From positions 310,001-374,000 of the forward strand of contig NZ_SRLQ01000005.1 of assembly GCF_004745805.1 (NCBI RefSeq): DNA of 64,000 nucleotides, in the 5' to 3' direction. The stretch is from Mycolicibacterium sp. CH28. Its GTDB lineage: Bacteria > Actinomycetota > Actinomycetes > Mycobacteriales > Mycobacteriaceae. This document shows, in pieces, positions 8,932 through 17,761 of this stretch (its first letter is position 1; each line of letters starts with the position of its first letter). Both the position numbers and the translations under genes were made by a program. The notes under the pieces were generated by a model. That model ran no database searches. It saw only the letters and a list, made by a program, of their open reading frames with translations, and had not been told where the DNA came from.

Positions 8932-9983
8932 TCGATCGGCTCCCGAACCTTGTACTTCGAATGCACACCGACCGATGTCTCGAGCACACCGTGTCCCTTG
9001 CGCTCGCCGCACCGCATGTGCGAGATGTTGTCGTTGAGCCCTTCCACTCGGGCGACCAGTTCGCTGTCCTCGAGGTCCCACCGCTCATGCCAGATCGGGT
9101 CGCTGAACCGATCGCGCCGAACGCTGTTCGAGGTGTACCCCGCGCCCGAGAGGTACATCCGCAGCGACGGCTCGATCTCGATCGGCCACACCTCGCCGCT
9201 CTCGTCGGTCAGGATGATGGTCCCGCCAAGGCATTGCCGGGTTTCGTAGTCGAAACGCAGATCATGCTCGAAGCCGACGATCGGCACGATGTCACCGCCA
9301 TCGTGATACACCGCTCCGTCGCGTACCTGCGGCACCTCGTCGCCGCGGTCACGGATATGGGCGATGATCGAAACGTCATCGAAGTTGGCGTTGAGCCAGG
9401 CGAGGACACCGTGCGGCAACTGCCCCTCACCGGCGACCCGCACTCCCCACGTCCGATCGCGGGCACCGGGCACCCTATCGACCTCGAAGACTTCGTCGTC
9501 CAGACTCAGTGTGCCCGTGTAGAAGCCGGCCTGAAACACATAGATATCCTCATGAATCAGCCTGCCGCCCTTACGGATCGCCGGCTGCGGGATCATATAG
9601 GGACCGTTGCGGGCTTCGAACTCAAGATCGAAGGCGATGCCGGAGTCATTCGGCGCGCACGTGAACGACCACCGCCGCATGGGTTCGATGATCCGGGCCT
9701 GGATCGGACCGGCGCGCAGGTCCCAGCGCCCCTCACTGAAGTCGCGGGTCGCCCGCAGCGACCACTGCTTTCCGGGCACGCCCGCGATGGCGTAAGTATG
9801 GAACATTCCCCGGTTCGCATAGCTGGCGATACCGATATCCAAACCGAACCGATCCGGGTCACCAAGCGTGTGGTAACCGCGCTCACCCCAACTGGGATCG
9901 TTGAGGGCGACATACGCGTGCGGCTGGATGGTCTGATGACAGAAGAAGTCATCAGTTTCGGTGATCACGTTCGGTTCTCCCAC
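8922..9983 (-). CDS. Conserved protein of unknown function, AttH/DUF7064-like
   Basis: A 353-residue soluble protein, rich in Trp, Asp and Gly, with beta-strand-like sections such as WSLRATRDFSEGRWDLRAG, VPGARDRTWGVRVAGEG and FEHDLRFDYETRQCLGG. The overall look (two repeated lipocalin-like halves) recalls AttH/CrtC and DUF7064-type proteins often near acyl-CoA ligases, but no catalytic motif is recognisable. GTG at 9983 is chosen because GGAGG lies 6 bases upstream; an ATG at 9998 is also in frame. It is the first gene of the CoA ligase/dehydrogenase/ene-reductase operon and overlaps the ligase by 10 bases, so it probably acts in that pathway. Confidence 0.6.
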   Translation of the reverse strand: MGEPNVITETDDFFCHQTIQPHAYVALNDPSWGERGYHTLGDPDRFGLDIGIASYANRGMFHTYAIAGVPGKQWSLRATRDFSEGRWDLRAGPIQARIIEPMRRWSFTCAPNDSGIAFDLEFEARNGPYMIPQPAIRKGGRLIHEDIYVFQAGFYTGTLSLDDEVFEVDRVPGARDRTWGVRVAGEGQLPHGVLAWLNANFDDVSIIAHIRDRGDEVPQVRDGAVYHDGGDIVPIVGFEHDLRFDYETRQCLGGTIILTDESGEVWPIEIEPSLRMYLSGAGYTSNSVRRDRFSDPIWHERWDLEDSELVARVEGLNDNISHMRCGERKGHGVLETSVGVHSKYKVREPIEWA

Positions 9984-10240
9984 TAGGTTCCTCCACATTG
10001 AGTATCGACGCCTGCCGGAAGGACAGCCGTCCCGATAGCCAGGCCCTCGTCGTCACGACGCACATCGGGGCGGTTCAGAACCGGCTTCAATATGCCACCA
10101 TACAAACTTATATACTTCTACACAGTAGTGAGCTTGGCTCACCCTTCGACGGTGTTGAGAGCGGGGCGGGAACACGTCAACCAACGGCGAGACAGACGCT
10201 CCCAGAGTGGGCGGCAACGCAGCGCGCTAGGTTGTGGAAT

Positions 10241-10642
10241 ATGTTGCCAATCAGTGGTTTTGACCATGTAGCCATCACTGTTGCAGACCTGGACGACGCC
10301 TGCGCCTTCTACGCCGCGGTGTTCGGAGCCCAAGTGATCCTCGAGCACGCCGTCGACGGAGACGCAGTCCTGCGCCAGGTGACGCTTGGGCATGCGGTGC
10401 TGAGCATCCACCAATACGGAAACGGAGTTCATCCGGCGGCGGCACACCCCACCGTGGGCGCTGCCGACATCTGCCTACGGTGCACGCTTTCCGTAGCCAC
10501 TCTCCTCGACAAGCTTGACTCGCTGGGAGTCGAGGTCGTCGAGGGCCCCGCAGCGCGGCGAACCGCCGACGGGGAACCAAGCCAGTCCGTCTACTTCCGA
10601 GACCCGGACGGCAATCTGCTCGAAATGATGGTCACCGAATGA
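10241..10642 (+). CDS. VOC-superfamily (glyoxalase-like) protein
   Basis: A 133-residue vicinal-oxygen-chelate protein of two beta-alpha-beta-beta-beta modules. The first starts with GFDHVAITVADLDDACAFYA and the second ends with SVYFRDPDGNLLEMM. Metal-ligand candidates are His in 'FDHV', a His in the middle and Glu in 'NLLEM', as in glyoxalase I, fosfomycin-resistance and methylmalonyl-CoA epimerase relatives. The true reaction is not deducible. ATG at 10241 precedes MLPISGFDHVAI. It is divergent from the unknown-function gene at 9983, with a 257-base gap that holds an AT-rich stretch (10105-10120) in an otherwise GC-rich background, a likely promoter area. Confidence 0.8.
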   Translation: MLPISGFDHVAITVADLDDACAFYAAVFGAQVILEHAVDGDAVLRQVTLGHAVLSIHQYGNGVHPAAAHPTVGAADICLRCTLSVATLLDKLDSLGVEVVEGPAARRTADGEPSQSVYFRDPDGNLLEMMVTE

Positions 10643-10673
10643 GGGCGCCCACCGACACCAGCCGACCGGAAGA

Positions 10674-11375
10674 TCAGTCAGCAGAGTGCCAGGTCACTAG
10701 GTCGGAGACGCACTGCCTCGGGGTCCGGTAAGCGTTGGCAGGGTGTTCGGTGTCGGCGTATCCAAACGAAATCCCCAGAAGTACGAGCCGATCGGCCGGC
10801 AGGTTGAAGTGCTCGCGGACGAGCGGGGCCTGGCTGGCAATCGCAGCTTGAGGAATGGTCGCCACACCCAAGCTCGCGGCGGCGAGCAGAAAACTCTGGA
10901 CGAACAGACCGCAGTCGACTGCACCGTAGGTACCCAGGTTCCGGTCGGTCGTCACGATGGCTACGTGAGGTGCGCCGAACAGTTCGAAGTTCTTCAGCAT
11001 CTGTTGACCCGAGGCGACGCGATCGCCCTTCGCAATACCCAGACTCTCGTAGAGCTGCCACCCGGAGGCGCGGCGCCGCTCTAGGTACGTTCCCTCGTAG
11101 GACAGCGGAAAGGCGAAGTCCGGGCTTTCTTCGAAACTCTGGCGGGCGTGGTTCGCCAGAGCCGCACGGAAGAGCTCGGTCGCCGGCCCTTCGGTTATGT
11201 GAACGTGCCACGGCTGGGTGTTGCACCACGAGGGCGCCGCCCTCGCTACATCCAGAATCTGCTCTATGGTGTTGTGCGGGACCGATTCGGGGCGGAATGC
11301 GCGGCAGCTGTATCGGTCGCGGACCAGCCCTGCCAATGCCTGCGCCTCGGGACTCAACTGCATGTCCATCGTCAT
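10674..11375 (-). CDS. Nitroreductase-family flavoprotein
   Basis: A 233-residue FMN-dependent nitroreductase-fold enzyme. The FMN phosphate-binding motif is DRYSCRAFRPESVP near the N-terminus and APSWCNTQPWHVHI follows, both standard. Family members reduce nitro groups, quinones or flavins with NAD(P)H. The C-terminal part has 'LGVATIPQAAIASQ' and 'LLGISFGYAD', as in the family. Start ATG at 11375. It converges with the VOC gene (31 bases between stops). A palindrome AACGATCGTT lies 76 bases upstream and is shared with two other promoters in this window, suggesting a common repressor. Confidence 0.87.
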   Translation of the reverse strand: MTMDMQLSPEAQALAGLVRDRYSCRAFRPESVPHNTIEQILDVARAAPSWCNTQPWHVHITEGPATELFRAALANHARQSFEESPDFAFPLSYEGTYLERRRASGWQLYESLGIAKGDRVASGQQMLKNFELFGAPHVAIVTTDRNLGTYGAVDCGLFVQSFLLAAASLGVATIPQAAIASQAPLVREHFNLPADRLVLLGISFGYADTEHPANAYRTPRQCVSDLVTWHSAD

Positions 11376-11429
11376 TGCTCACCTCATCATCGATCGGTGC
11401 CGGGGGGCACGCGTTCTCGCCTGCGGCCC

Positions 11430-11462
11430 GAACCTGACTATATAGGTTCGGAACGATCGTTC
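11430..11462 (-). promoter_or_regulatory. Promoter/operator region upstream of nitroreductase gene
   Basis: Two adjacent symmetrical elements. GAACCT(11430-11435)...AGGTTC(11444-11449) is an inverted repeat around an AT-rich core GACTATAT, and GAACGATCGTTC (11451-11462) is a perfect 12-base palindrome. The same core AACGATCGTT occurs upstream of the acyl-CoA dehydrogenase at 31756 and of the kinase-like gene at 39630. The rest of the 304-base gap (11376-11679) between this gene and the divergent hydrolase shows no further feature. Confidence 0.55.
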
Positions 11463-11679
11463 ACACTACGATACCCGCGCGCAGTAGCCGATCTTCTGAA
11501 GAACTGATGCACAACAGTATTCGTAACCGTGATTCGCACCCGCGGTCAGCGGCACTCGCCACCATCCGACAGGCGAACAGCGGACGCCCGGTCACTGACC
11601 GCAGTCCGGATCACCGTCCGGGTCGCGTTCCGGGGCCGAATCCGCCGCCAGACTTGGTGCGACGTAGTACACCATTTCC

Positions 11680-12591
11680 ATGAAGCTCTTTCCCCGCGCG
11701 CTTCCGCAGTCTTCTTCTCCCTCTTGGTTCGCGACCGCACTGCAACACGCGCCCCGACGCAGCCGGATCGAGGTCGAGGGCGCCAAGATCAGCCTCAGGA
11801 CCTGGGGACGACCGGAACTGCCGCCGCTGGTATTCGTCCACGGCGGGGGCGGCCACTCCGGGTGGTGGGATCACATTGCGCCCTTCTTCACCCGTACCCA
11901 CCACGTCCTCGCGCCGGACTTGAGCGGTCACGGCGACAGTGATCGCCGTCCTGCGTATTCATGGGATCTGTGGGCCCGAGAACTGCTCGTGGCCGCAACG
12001 TCGGCGTCACGGTACGGCGAGCGACCAATCGTGATCGGGCACAGCATGGGCGGCTGGGTGGCCGCCATCGCGGCGTCACATCACGGCAGCGAGATCAATG
12101 CCGTGGTGATGATCGATCCTCCACTGCCCGGACTGGTCCCAGACAGCGTCCTGGGCCGTCAGCAACCGCAGGTTGCGCAGCACTTTCAGGACAAGGCGGC
12201 CATTCTCGCCTCTTTTGAGCCCATACCGTCCCAAGAGGTGGTGCTGCCCTTCATTGGCCAGCATCTCGCAGCTCAATCCGTCCGACGGGACGAGAAGGGC
12301 TGGACCTGGAAGTTCGATCCCGCCGTGTTCAACGGCGGATTGCGCTTCACAGCGGCCCATCACGAAGACGTCCTCGAACACACCATCGCCGAAATCCCCT
12401 GCCGAATGGGCTATCTGTGGTGCGAGACTGGGTTGGTGCCGACCCCGATGGCCGAGCAGATTCGCGCAGATTTCCAGCTCCGCGGTCCGTTCGTCGAACT
12501 TGCTTGCGCAGGTCATCATCCGATGCTCGATCAGCCGCTACCGTTGATCGCGACACTTCGGACCTTCTTAGAATTCTGGTCGATCACCTAG
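11680..12591 (+). CDS. Alpha/beta-hydrolase
   Basis: A 303-residue hydrolase with the alpha/beta fold. The oxyanion region is LVFVHGGGGHSGWWDHI, the nucleophile elbow is GHSMGGW (Ser nucleophile), and the late histidine is in CAGHHPMLDQP; the acid is likely in the YLWCETGLVP strand. Related enzymes include epoxide hydrolases, haloperoxidases and C-C hydrolases; the substrate cannot be fixed. ATG 11680 gives an N-terminal tail of about 28 residues before the first strand. The alcohol dehydrogenase gene follows on the same strand about 240 bases later. Confidence 0.85.
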   Translation: MKLFPRALPQSSSPSWFATALQHAPRRSRIEVEGAKISLRTWGRPELPPLVFVHGGGGHSGWWDHIAPFFTRTHHVLAPDLSGHGDSDRRPAYSWDLWARELLVAATSASRYGERPIVIGHSMGGWVAAIAASHHGSEINAVVMIDPPLPGLVPDSVLGRQQPQVAQHFQDKAAILASFEPIPSQEVVLPFIGQHLAAQSVRRDEKGWTWKFDPAVFNGGLRFTAAHHEDVLEHTIAEIPCRMGYLWCETGLVPTPMAEQIRADFQLRGPFVELACAGHHPMLDQPLPLIATLRTFLEFWSIT

Positions 12592-12833
12592 CGACATCCG
12601 ACCACCGGCGCAAGGCTGCCGCGCAGGTTCGGCCGAACTTCACCAAAAACCTCGTTGAACAGATATTGATACCCGATATTCCAAAAATGCGCAGACCGAT
12701 ACCGTCGGCGCAGCGGTCAACTGTGATGGGCTGGACCGAATGGGATTCGGGCGGTGCAGCAAGCTGACTGCGCAAGCCTCCGCTCCAACTTCACAGGCGA
12801 ACACCACCACCTTTCAACGGAATGAGGATGACG

Positions 12834-13947
12834 ATGCTGATGGATGCCGCGGTGCTGTGGGGTCCGCACCAGGATTGGAGCGTCGAGGAAGTCGAACTCG
12901 ACGGACCCCGTGCTGGCGAGGTGCTGGTCGCCTGGCAAGCGACGGGATTGTGCCACTCCGATCATCATCCGCGCGCAGGCGAGGCCCCCGCCATGATGCC
13001 GACAGTCGGCGGGCACGAAGGCGCCGGCATCGTCGAGGAGGTCGGGCCCGGGGTGACGACGCTCAAGCCCGGCGACCATGTGGTCGGCTCGTTCATCCCG
13101 GCCTGCCGGCGATGCCGATGGTGTTCGACGGGGCGGCAAAACCTCTGCGATATGGGCGCCCTCATCATGGCCGGCCCCAACCTCGACGGGACGTTCCGTA
13201 GACACGCGCGCGGGCAGGACGTCGGCGCGCTGAGCTTGTTGGGCACCTTCGCTCCCTACGGCACGGTCCCGGAGGCTTCGCTGGTCAGGATCGATGACGA
13301 CCACGACCTGACGCGCGCCTGTCTGGTGGGGTGCGGCGTCACCACCGGCTGGGGCTCGGCCGTCAACACCGCCGCCGTTGCACCCGGCGACACAGTTGTC
13401 GTGATCGGCGTCGGCGGCATCGGCGCAGGAGCGATTCAGGGCGCGGCCATCACCGGCGCCGAGAACATCATTGCCGTCGACCTTGTCGCGGAGAAGCGCG
13501 AAAAGGCGTTGTCACTCGGAGCGACCCATTTCGTCACCAGCTTCGCCGAGGCCGCCGAGACAGCACGCGAGCTGACACGCGGCGTTATGGCGGATTCGGC
13601 GATTCTGACCGTCGGCCGCGTCGAAGGGCCCATGATCGGTGAATCTCTGGACCTCGTCCGTAAAGCGGGCGCGGTCGTCCTCACGGCACTCGCACCCTTC
13701 TCCGACGTCTCCCCTACCCTGCCGCTGGTCATGTTCACCCTCTTTCAAAAGCGTTTGCTAGGAAGCCTTTTCGGAGAAGCGAACCCACGGGCCGACATCC
13801 CGCGGCTGCTTAGCTTGTACCGGCAGGGCAAGCTCAAGCTTGATGAGGTCGTGACCAACGAATACAAGCTGCAAGATATCAACAACTGCGTACGACGACA
13901 TGCTCGCCGGACGGATTATCCGCGGGATCGTCAAGCACCAGCACTAG
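12834..13947 (+). pseudogene. NDMA-dependent-type zinc alcohol dehydrogenase with a 3' frameshift
   Basis: A medium-chain zinc alcohol dehydrogenase close to the NDMA-dependent enzymes of mycobacteria. The catalytic zinc ligands are in ATGLCHSDHH, VGGHEGAG and LVGCGVTTGWG; the structural zinc cysteines are in CRRCRWCSTGRQNLC; the nucleotide fold is VVIGVGGIGAGAIQ. ATG at 12834 is preferred, with GAGG 6 bases upstream. In its first frame the protein runs past the normal end to 14063. One extra base near 13884-13891 explains this: reading from TAC 13891 gives YDDMLAGRIIRGIVKHQH and TAG at 13945-13947, the family C-terminus. A terminator begins 2 bases after that stop. Restored length is 370 residues. 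Confidence 0.85.
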
Positions 13948-13948
13948 A

Positions 13949-13991
13949 GCGTGGGCCTGCCCTCGGGCCGGGTTCGAGGGCAGGCCCACGC
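13949..13991 (+). terminator. Strong stem-loop terminator after the alcohol dehydrogenase
   Basis: A perfect 17-base stem (13949-13965 with 13975-13991) and a 9-base loop, very GC-rich, without a T-tract, as is usual in mycobacteria. It begins 2 bases after the frame-corrected stop of the dehydrogenase, which supports 13947 as the ancestral gene end. Confidence 0.8.
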
Positions 13992-14075
13992 CATGGCGAA
14001 GTTCAGTTGGGCATGCCCGGTGAATATCCTTGTCGTGTAACGCCTGGTTCTGATTCGACCTAAGTCGCCGGTCGT

Positions 14076-14594
14076 TTACCGCGTGGGTGCCGGTTGCCCA
14101 TAGAGCGCGACGACCACGGTCCGGTCGAGGCTGTTCTCCGACCACACACCCATCAACGTGTTGGCGCAATCGCTCATGATCGCGTAGTACGCAGGGTTGT
14201 AATACCACTGGTTGAGCAACTCGATGCCGCTCATCGCCAACGCGGGGTTGATTGCGACTGTCTCCGCGACGCGCCCGCGAAATCCCGCCTGGTCGGCCCG
14301 GTCTTGGGGTGTTGACCCATCTGATCCTATGTCGCCGTTGATATTTCGATTGCCGAGCATGTCGTCGGCATGCCGCTGCGCGACCGCTTGCAGCGAACGA
14401 TCGGACCGGACGTTGCCGCTGCAGCCGGCGTCGCGCTGGATCTTGTACACATCGGCGACCACGCTGTTGTTGAATCGACTGTTGTCGGCCTGGGCGGGCC
14501 CGGCCAGCACAGTGCCAACCACCAGCAAGCCGATTGCGGCAACACCACCTGCGGCATAGCGGGTCCGAAGCGGATCAACTCGGTTAGGAGTCAT
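14076..14594 (-). CDS. Secreted CAP-domain (SCP/PR-1-like) protein
   Basis: A 172-residue exported protein. The N-terminus MTPNRVDPLRTRYAAGGVAA is followed by the hydrophobic stretch IGLLVVGTVLAGPAQA and an AQA cleavage site near residue 37. The mature part matches short CAP domains: LQAVAQRHADDML near the start, 'AETVAINPALAMSGIELLNQWY' in the middle, and YYAIMSDCANTLMGVWSEN and VVVALYGQPA at the end. Mycobacterial relatives are secreted with unknown function. Two cysteines probably form a disulfide. It lies just downstream of the mceF-like gene on the same strand (70 bases). Confidence 0.82.
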   Translation of the reverse strand: MTPNRVDPLRTRYAAGGVAAIGLLVVGTVLAGPAQADNSRFNNSVVADVYKIQRDAGCSGNVRSDRSLQAVAQRHADDMLGNRNINGDIGSDGSTPQDRADQAGFRGRVAETVAINPALAMSGIELLNQWYYNPAYYAIMSDCANTLMGVWSENSLDRTVVVALYGQPAPTR

Positions 14595-14664
14595 CGGAGT
14601 TGACCTTCTCGAGTGGTCAGCACTCGAGCGGTGTCGCGGTCGCGCCAGATGTCCGGCATGGCCC

Positions 14665-16149
14665 TCAGTTTCCATTCGGGGGAAGCAACATCGTCTGCCA
14701 CGTCGGGTCCTTTGGCGCGTTCTGGGCGAGGTCAGGCCGGGTGTGAACACGACCGTCAGGTCCAACGTAATCTCCGGTCGCCGGATCATAGGGCGCCACT
14801 GCCAGCGGCGGATGGTCCGGCGGGGGTGCCGGCGCCGCGGGTTGTGGTGCAGCCGGTGCGGCGCGTGGGGCGTCCCCCGGACCTAGCTGCGGGATGTCTT
14901 GACCCGACAGTGTCGCGTTCGGGTCGCCCTTCCAGTTGTAGCCGTCGTTGAGCGGGACGTACTGCTGATCGCTGTCGCACATCCACGCGAACGGCGCGCG
15001 CTTTCCCGGGACGGTGAGGCACGGCAGGTTGCGTGCTCCGCGGACGTCGAACGGCGAATCTTGCGGTACGCGGCAGTACAGCGCACCCGCCGGCCGGTCG
15101 GGAGCGTCGGTAGCGACCGGTGTCCGGTGTTGTTGGGCGGGCAGGAAGCCGGTCGTGCATGGCGGGGGCAGGTTCAGATTCAGGTTGAAGCTGAGATAGC
15201 TGCCCGCATAGGGGGACTTCAGGTTGTGATCCGCCACCGCGGTGCCTTGGGCATTGGCGATGGCCTGCGGCACGAGAACCAAGAGCTGCTCGACGGCTGG
15301 ATGATAGTCGAGGACAACCTTTCCTACCGAAGCCAGATTGGCCAGGATGATCGGCAGCGTGGGTTGGAGGCGTTGCAACAGTTGGCCGGCTTCATCTGCG
15401 GCTGGCCCGCCATTGTCGAGCACTCCTGCTACGGCTTTGTCGTGATCCCGAAGTTGACTGGTGATGCTCGCGACGTGCGACGCCCACGCCTGCACGGAGT
15501 CCGATGTGTCGATCTGGGTGTCCAGCACCGACGCCGAGTTGTCGATCAGGCTGGTCAATGAGTCGAGATTGGCACGGGCGTCGATGGCGATCTGTGTGCT
15601 GCCCTTGACGATACGAGACAACTCCGACCCGAGGCCCCCCACGGCCGTGTACGACTCGTCTACGGCGGTCTTGAGGTCATCATGCGGAATAGCCAGCAGC
15701 CCTCGGTTCGTCGAGTCTAGGAGGGAGTCCACCGACGGCGGGATGGAGGTGTCCTTAGCCGCAATGATGTCGCCATTCCTGAGCGGCGCGGATGTGTCGT
15801 CACGGGGCAGCAGCGCAACGAATTGTTCGCCGATCGCCGACTGGCTGTGCACTTCGGCTTTCAGATTCGACGGGATGTGCGTGTCCGATTTCAGAGACAG
15901 CCGGGCTATGACATCGCCGTTGTTGCCCAAGTCGACGGACTCGACCTTGCCCACCTCGGTGCCCCGGTAGGTGACGTTGGCCCGGGGATATAGGCCGCCG
16001 GAGCGTGGCAGTTCCATCGTGACGGTGTAACGACCGACGCCGAACATCGCGGGAAGCCTGATGCATCCCAGGGCCATCACCGACAGCGCCACCAGTGCGA
16101 TGAGGCTGAACACCACGAGCTGAATCCCGACACGTCTGGTTATGCGCAT
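14665..16149 (-). CDS. Mce-family protein, MceF-type
   Basis: A 494-residue Mce protein, the last subunit type of an mce lipid-import complex. An N-terminal membrane anchor (QLVVFSLIALVALSVMALGC) is followed by the MlaD/Mce domain (YTVTMELPRSGGLYPRANVT and YRGTEVGKVESVDL), a long helical region and a Pro/Ala-rich tail (APAAPQPAAPAPPPDHPP). The C-terminus ends DPTWQTMLLPPNGN. It appears intact and starts at 16149, two bases after the mceE stop. Because the permease and most other Mce subunits upstream are deleted, it cannot form the usual complex from this locus alone. Confidence 0.87.
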   Translation of the reverse strand: MRITRRVGIQLVVFSLIALVALSVMALGCIRLPAMFGVGRYTVTMELPRSGGLYPRANVTYRGTEVGKVESVDLGNNGDVIARLSLKSDTHIPSNLKAEVHSQSAIGEQFVALLPRDDTSAPLRNGDIIAAKDTSIPPSVDSLLDSTNRGLLAIPHDDLKTAVDESYTAVGGLGSELSRIVKGSTQIAIDARANLDSLTSLIDNSASVLDTQIDTSDSVQAWASHVASITSQLRDHDKAVAGVLDNGGPAADEAGQLLQRLQPTLPIILANLASVGKVVLDYHPAVEQLLVLVPQAIANAQGTAVADHNLKSPYAGSYLSFNLNLNLPPPCTTGFLPAQQHRTPVATDAPDRPAGALYCRVPQDSPFDVRGARNLPCLTVPGKRAPFAWMCDSDQQYVPLNDGYNWKGDPNATLSGQDIPQLGPGDAPRAAPAAPQPAAPAPPPDHPPLAVAPYDPATGDYVGPDGRVHTRPDLAQNAPKDPTWQTMLLPPNGN

Positions 16150-16150
16150 G

Positions 16151-17293
16151 TCAACGCCCCTGATCGAGGTGATAGGGGGCCACTAGAGGATTGCCGCCCG
16201 TGTATGGGCTGGGCAGCATGCCGAGTGTTCGTCCCCATTGCAGTTCCACTTCGGTGAGATCGCCCTCGAATCGCGTCCCGGTGAAGAACGACGAATCGAT
16301 GCGGCTCAGGGTGAGGTCGATGGTGAGGGTCAGGTTTCCGTAGTCGCCGCGAATCCAGTTCTCGAGCGTGTCATTGGGAAAGGGAAACGTACTCAGTGCA
16401 CTCAGGGATCGAGTCAGCGCTGGACCGGCGTCGGCCAACGACCGGACCACCGGCGCCAGCTCCTTGAGCTCGTTAACCAAGTTCTCTTTCGTCTGGTTGA
16501 CGGTACTGGCCGTGACAGCGCTGAACTTGCCCAACCTGTCGAGCGCTTGGGCCAAGTTGTTCCGTTCGTCACGCAGGACTGCAAGCGCGTTCGGAATGTC
16601 TTTCAACGCGCGGTCGACGACGGGCTTCTGCTCGGCGAACGTGCCGACGACTCGGTTGAGGCTGTCGGTCGCGGAGATGATATCGCTGGTTTGGCCGTCC
16701 ACCGAGGTGACGAACTGGTCGAGCTGTTGAATGAGACTTCGCAGGTCTTGTTCACGCCCGCGCAGCGCCGTGGAGAACGCTTCCACGATGTCGTTCATCT
16801 GCCCTACCCCACCCCCGTTGAGCAGTAGCGACACCGCACCAAGGGTCTGTTCAGTGGTGGGATAGGCGCCGCCGCTCTTCAGCGGTATCACCGAGCCTTC
16901 GTGGAGCCGACCTTCCGGTGACGTGTCACGGGGTGGCGCCAATTCGATGTGTTGGGAGCCGAGCAGGCTGGTTTGGCCGACTTTCGCCGTTGCATTGCCC
17001 GGCAATGTCACGTCACCGTCGAGGCGGATTGTCACCAGCGCATGCCAGCCCTGGCGTTCGATACGAATCACGTTGCCGACGTTGATATCGCCGACGCGCA
17101 CTCTCGCATTGGGCTGAATATTGTTCACGTCTGGCAGCTGAGCCTGGATCACGTAGGAACCGGGACCTCCGCCCGCGGTTCCGGGTAGGGACAGGGAGTT
17201 CAGGCCGTGCCATCCGCATCCCGACATTGCACCCGCCGCGGCCAGCAACAGTGTCGCTGTTACGGTGCCGCGCCGATGACGAACAGTGCTCAT
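16151..17293 (-). CDS. Mce-family lipoprotein, MceE-type
   Basis: A 380-residue Mce subunit of the lipoprotein (LprK/LprN) type. A signal peptide ends in the lipobox AGAMSGCG (Cys26), then the Mce domain with SYVIQAQLPDVNNIQPNARV and VGDINVGNVIRIERQGWHA, a long helical region and the conserved end GMLPSPYTGGNPLVAPY. The start ATG at 17293 overlaps the stop of the mceD remnant (ATGA), the normal operon arrangement. The gene itself looks intact. Its function depends on partners missing from this locus. Confidence 0.87.
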   Translation of the reverse strand: MSTVRHRRGTVTATLLLAAAGAMSGCGWHGLNSLSLPGTAGGGPGSYVIQAQLPDVNNIQPNARVRVGDINVGNVIRIERQGWHALVTIRLDGDVTLPGNATAKVGQTSLLGSQHIELAPPRDTSPEGRLHEGSVIPLKSGGAYPTTEQTLGAVSLLLNGGGVGQMNDIVEAFSTALRGREQDLRSLIQQLDQFVTSVDGQTSDIISATDSLNRVVGTFAEQKPVVDRALKDIPNALAVLRDERNNLAQALDRLGKFSAVTASTVNQTKENLVNELKELAPVVRSLADAGPALTRSLSALSTFPFPNDTLENWIRGDYGNLTLTIDLTLSRIDSSFFTGTRFEGDLTEVELQWGRTLGMLPSPYTGGNPLVAPYHLDQGR

Positions 17294-17761
17294 GATCCTG
17301 CCCCTGCGGGCGTCATCAAGCCGGACAGGCCGGCCGCAGGATCTGTCGGTGTAGCCGGCGGCGACGCGAGTGGGGCGCCCTTGTCCGGGGACTCGGCCGC
17401 CAACGCAGTTGGCGTGGCAGCGGACGATTCGGCCGGAGCAGGCGAAGTCGTGTCGGCGGCCGGGGCGGGGGGAACGAAATCGGGGCGCATCCAGTCCTCA
17501 CTGAACGTGACCTCGTTGGGCCGCGCCCGCGCACCCACGGGCAGGAATGGCAGCAGGGGCGATCCGTTCAATCCGAGTGGGCCGAGGAAGTTGTACTGCC
17601 GGTTCTTGACGATCGGGGCAAGGTACTGGACGCACAGCTTCGCTGATTGTTCGGCGTTGAGCCTGGATGCTGCCTGGACTGCGCCACAGATGAACTGGAT
17701 CGGGTTGCTGAAGTTGTTACCCGCCCTCGTCGGACGGCAGACCGAGAGCCGCTCGGCCTGG
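17290..17761 (-). pseudogene. mceD C-terminal remnant
   Basis: Only the last ~150 residues of an MceD-type subunit remain, beginning about AGNNFSNPIQFICGAVQAAS and continuing through AKLCVQYLAPIVKNRQYNFL and the Pro/Ala-rich tail ending PAGAGS. The signal anchor and the Mce domain are absent. Upstream, the sequence switches directly to the permease gene yrbE in another frame, with the junction between about 17720 and 17762. This is consistent with a single deletion of yrbE-B, mceA, mceB, mceC and most of mceD (roughly 6 kb by comparison with complete mce operons). No start codon with a clear ribosome site is seen. Confidence 0.82.
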
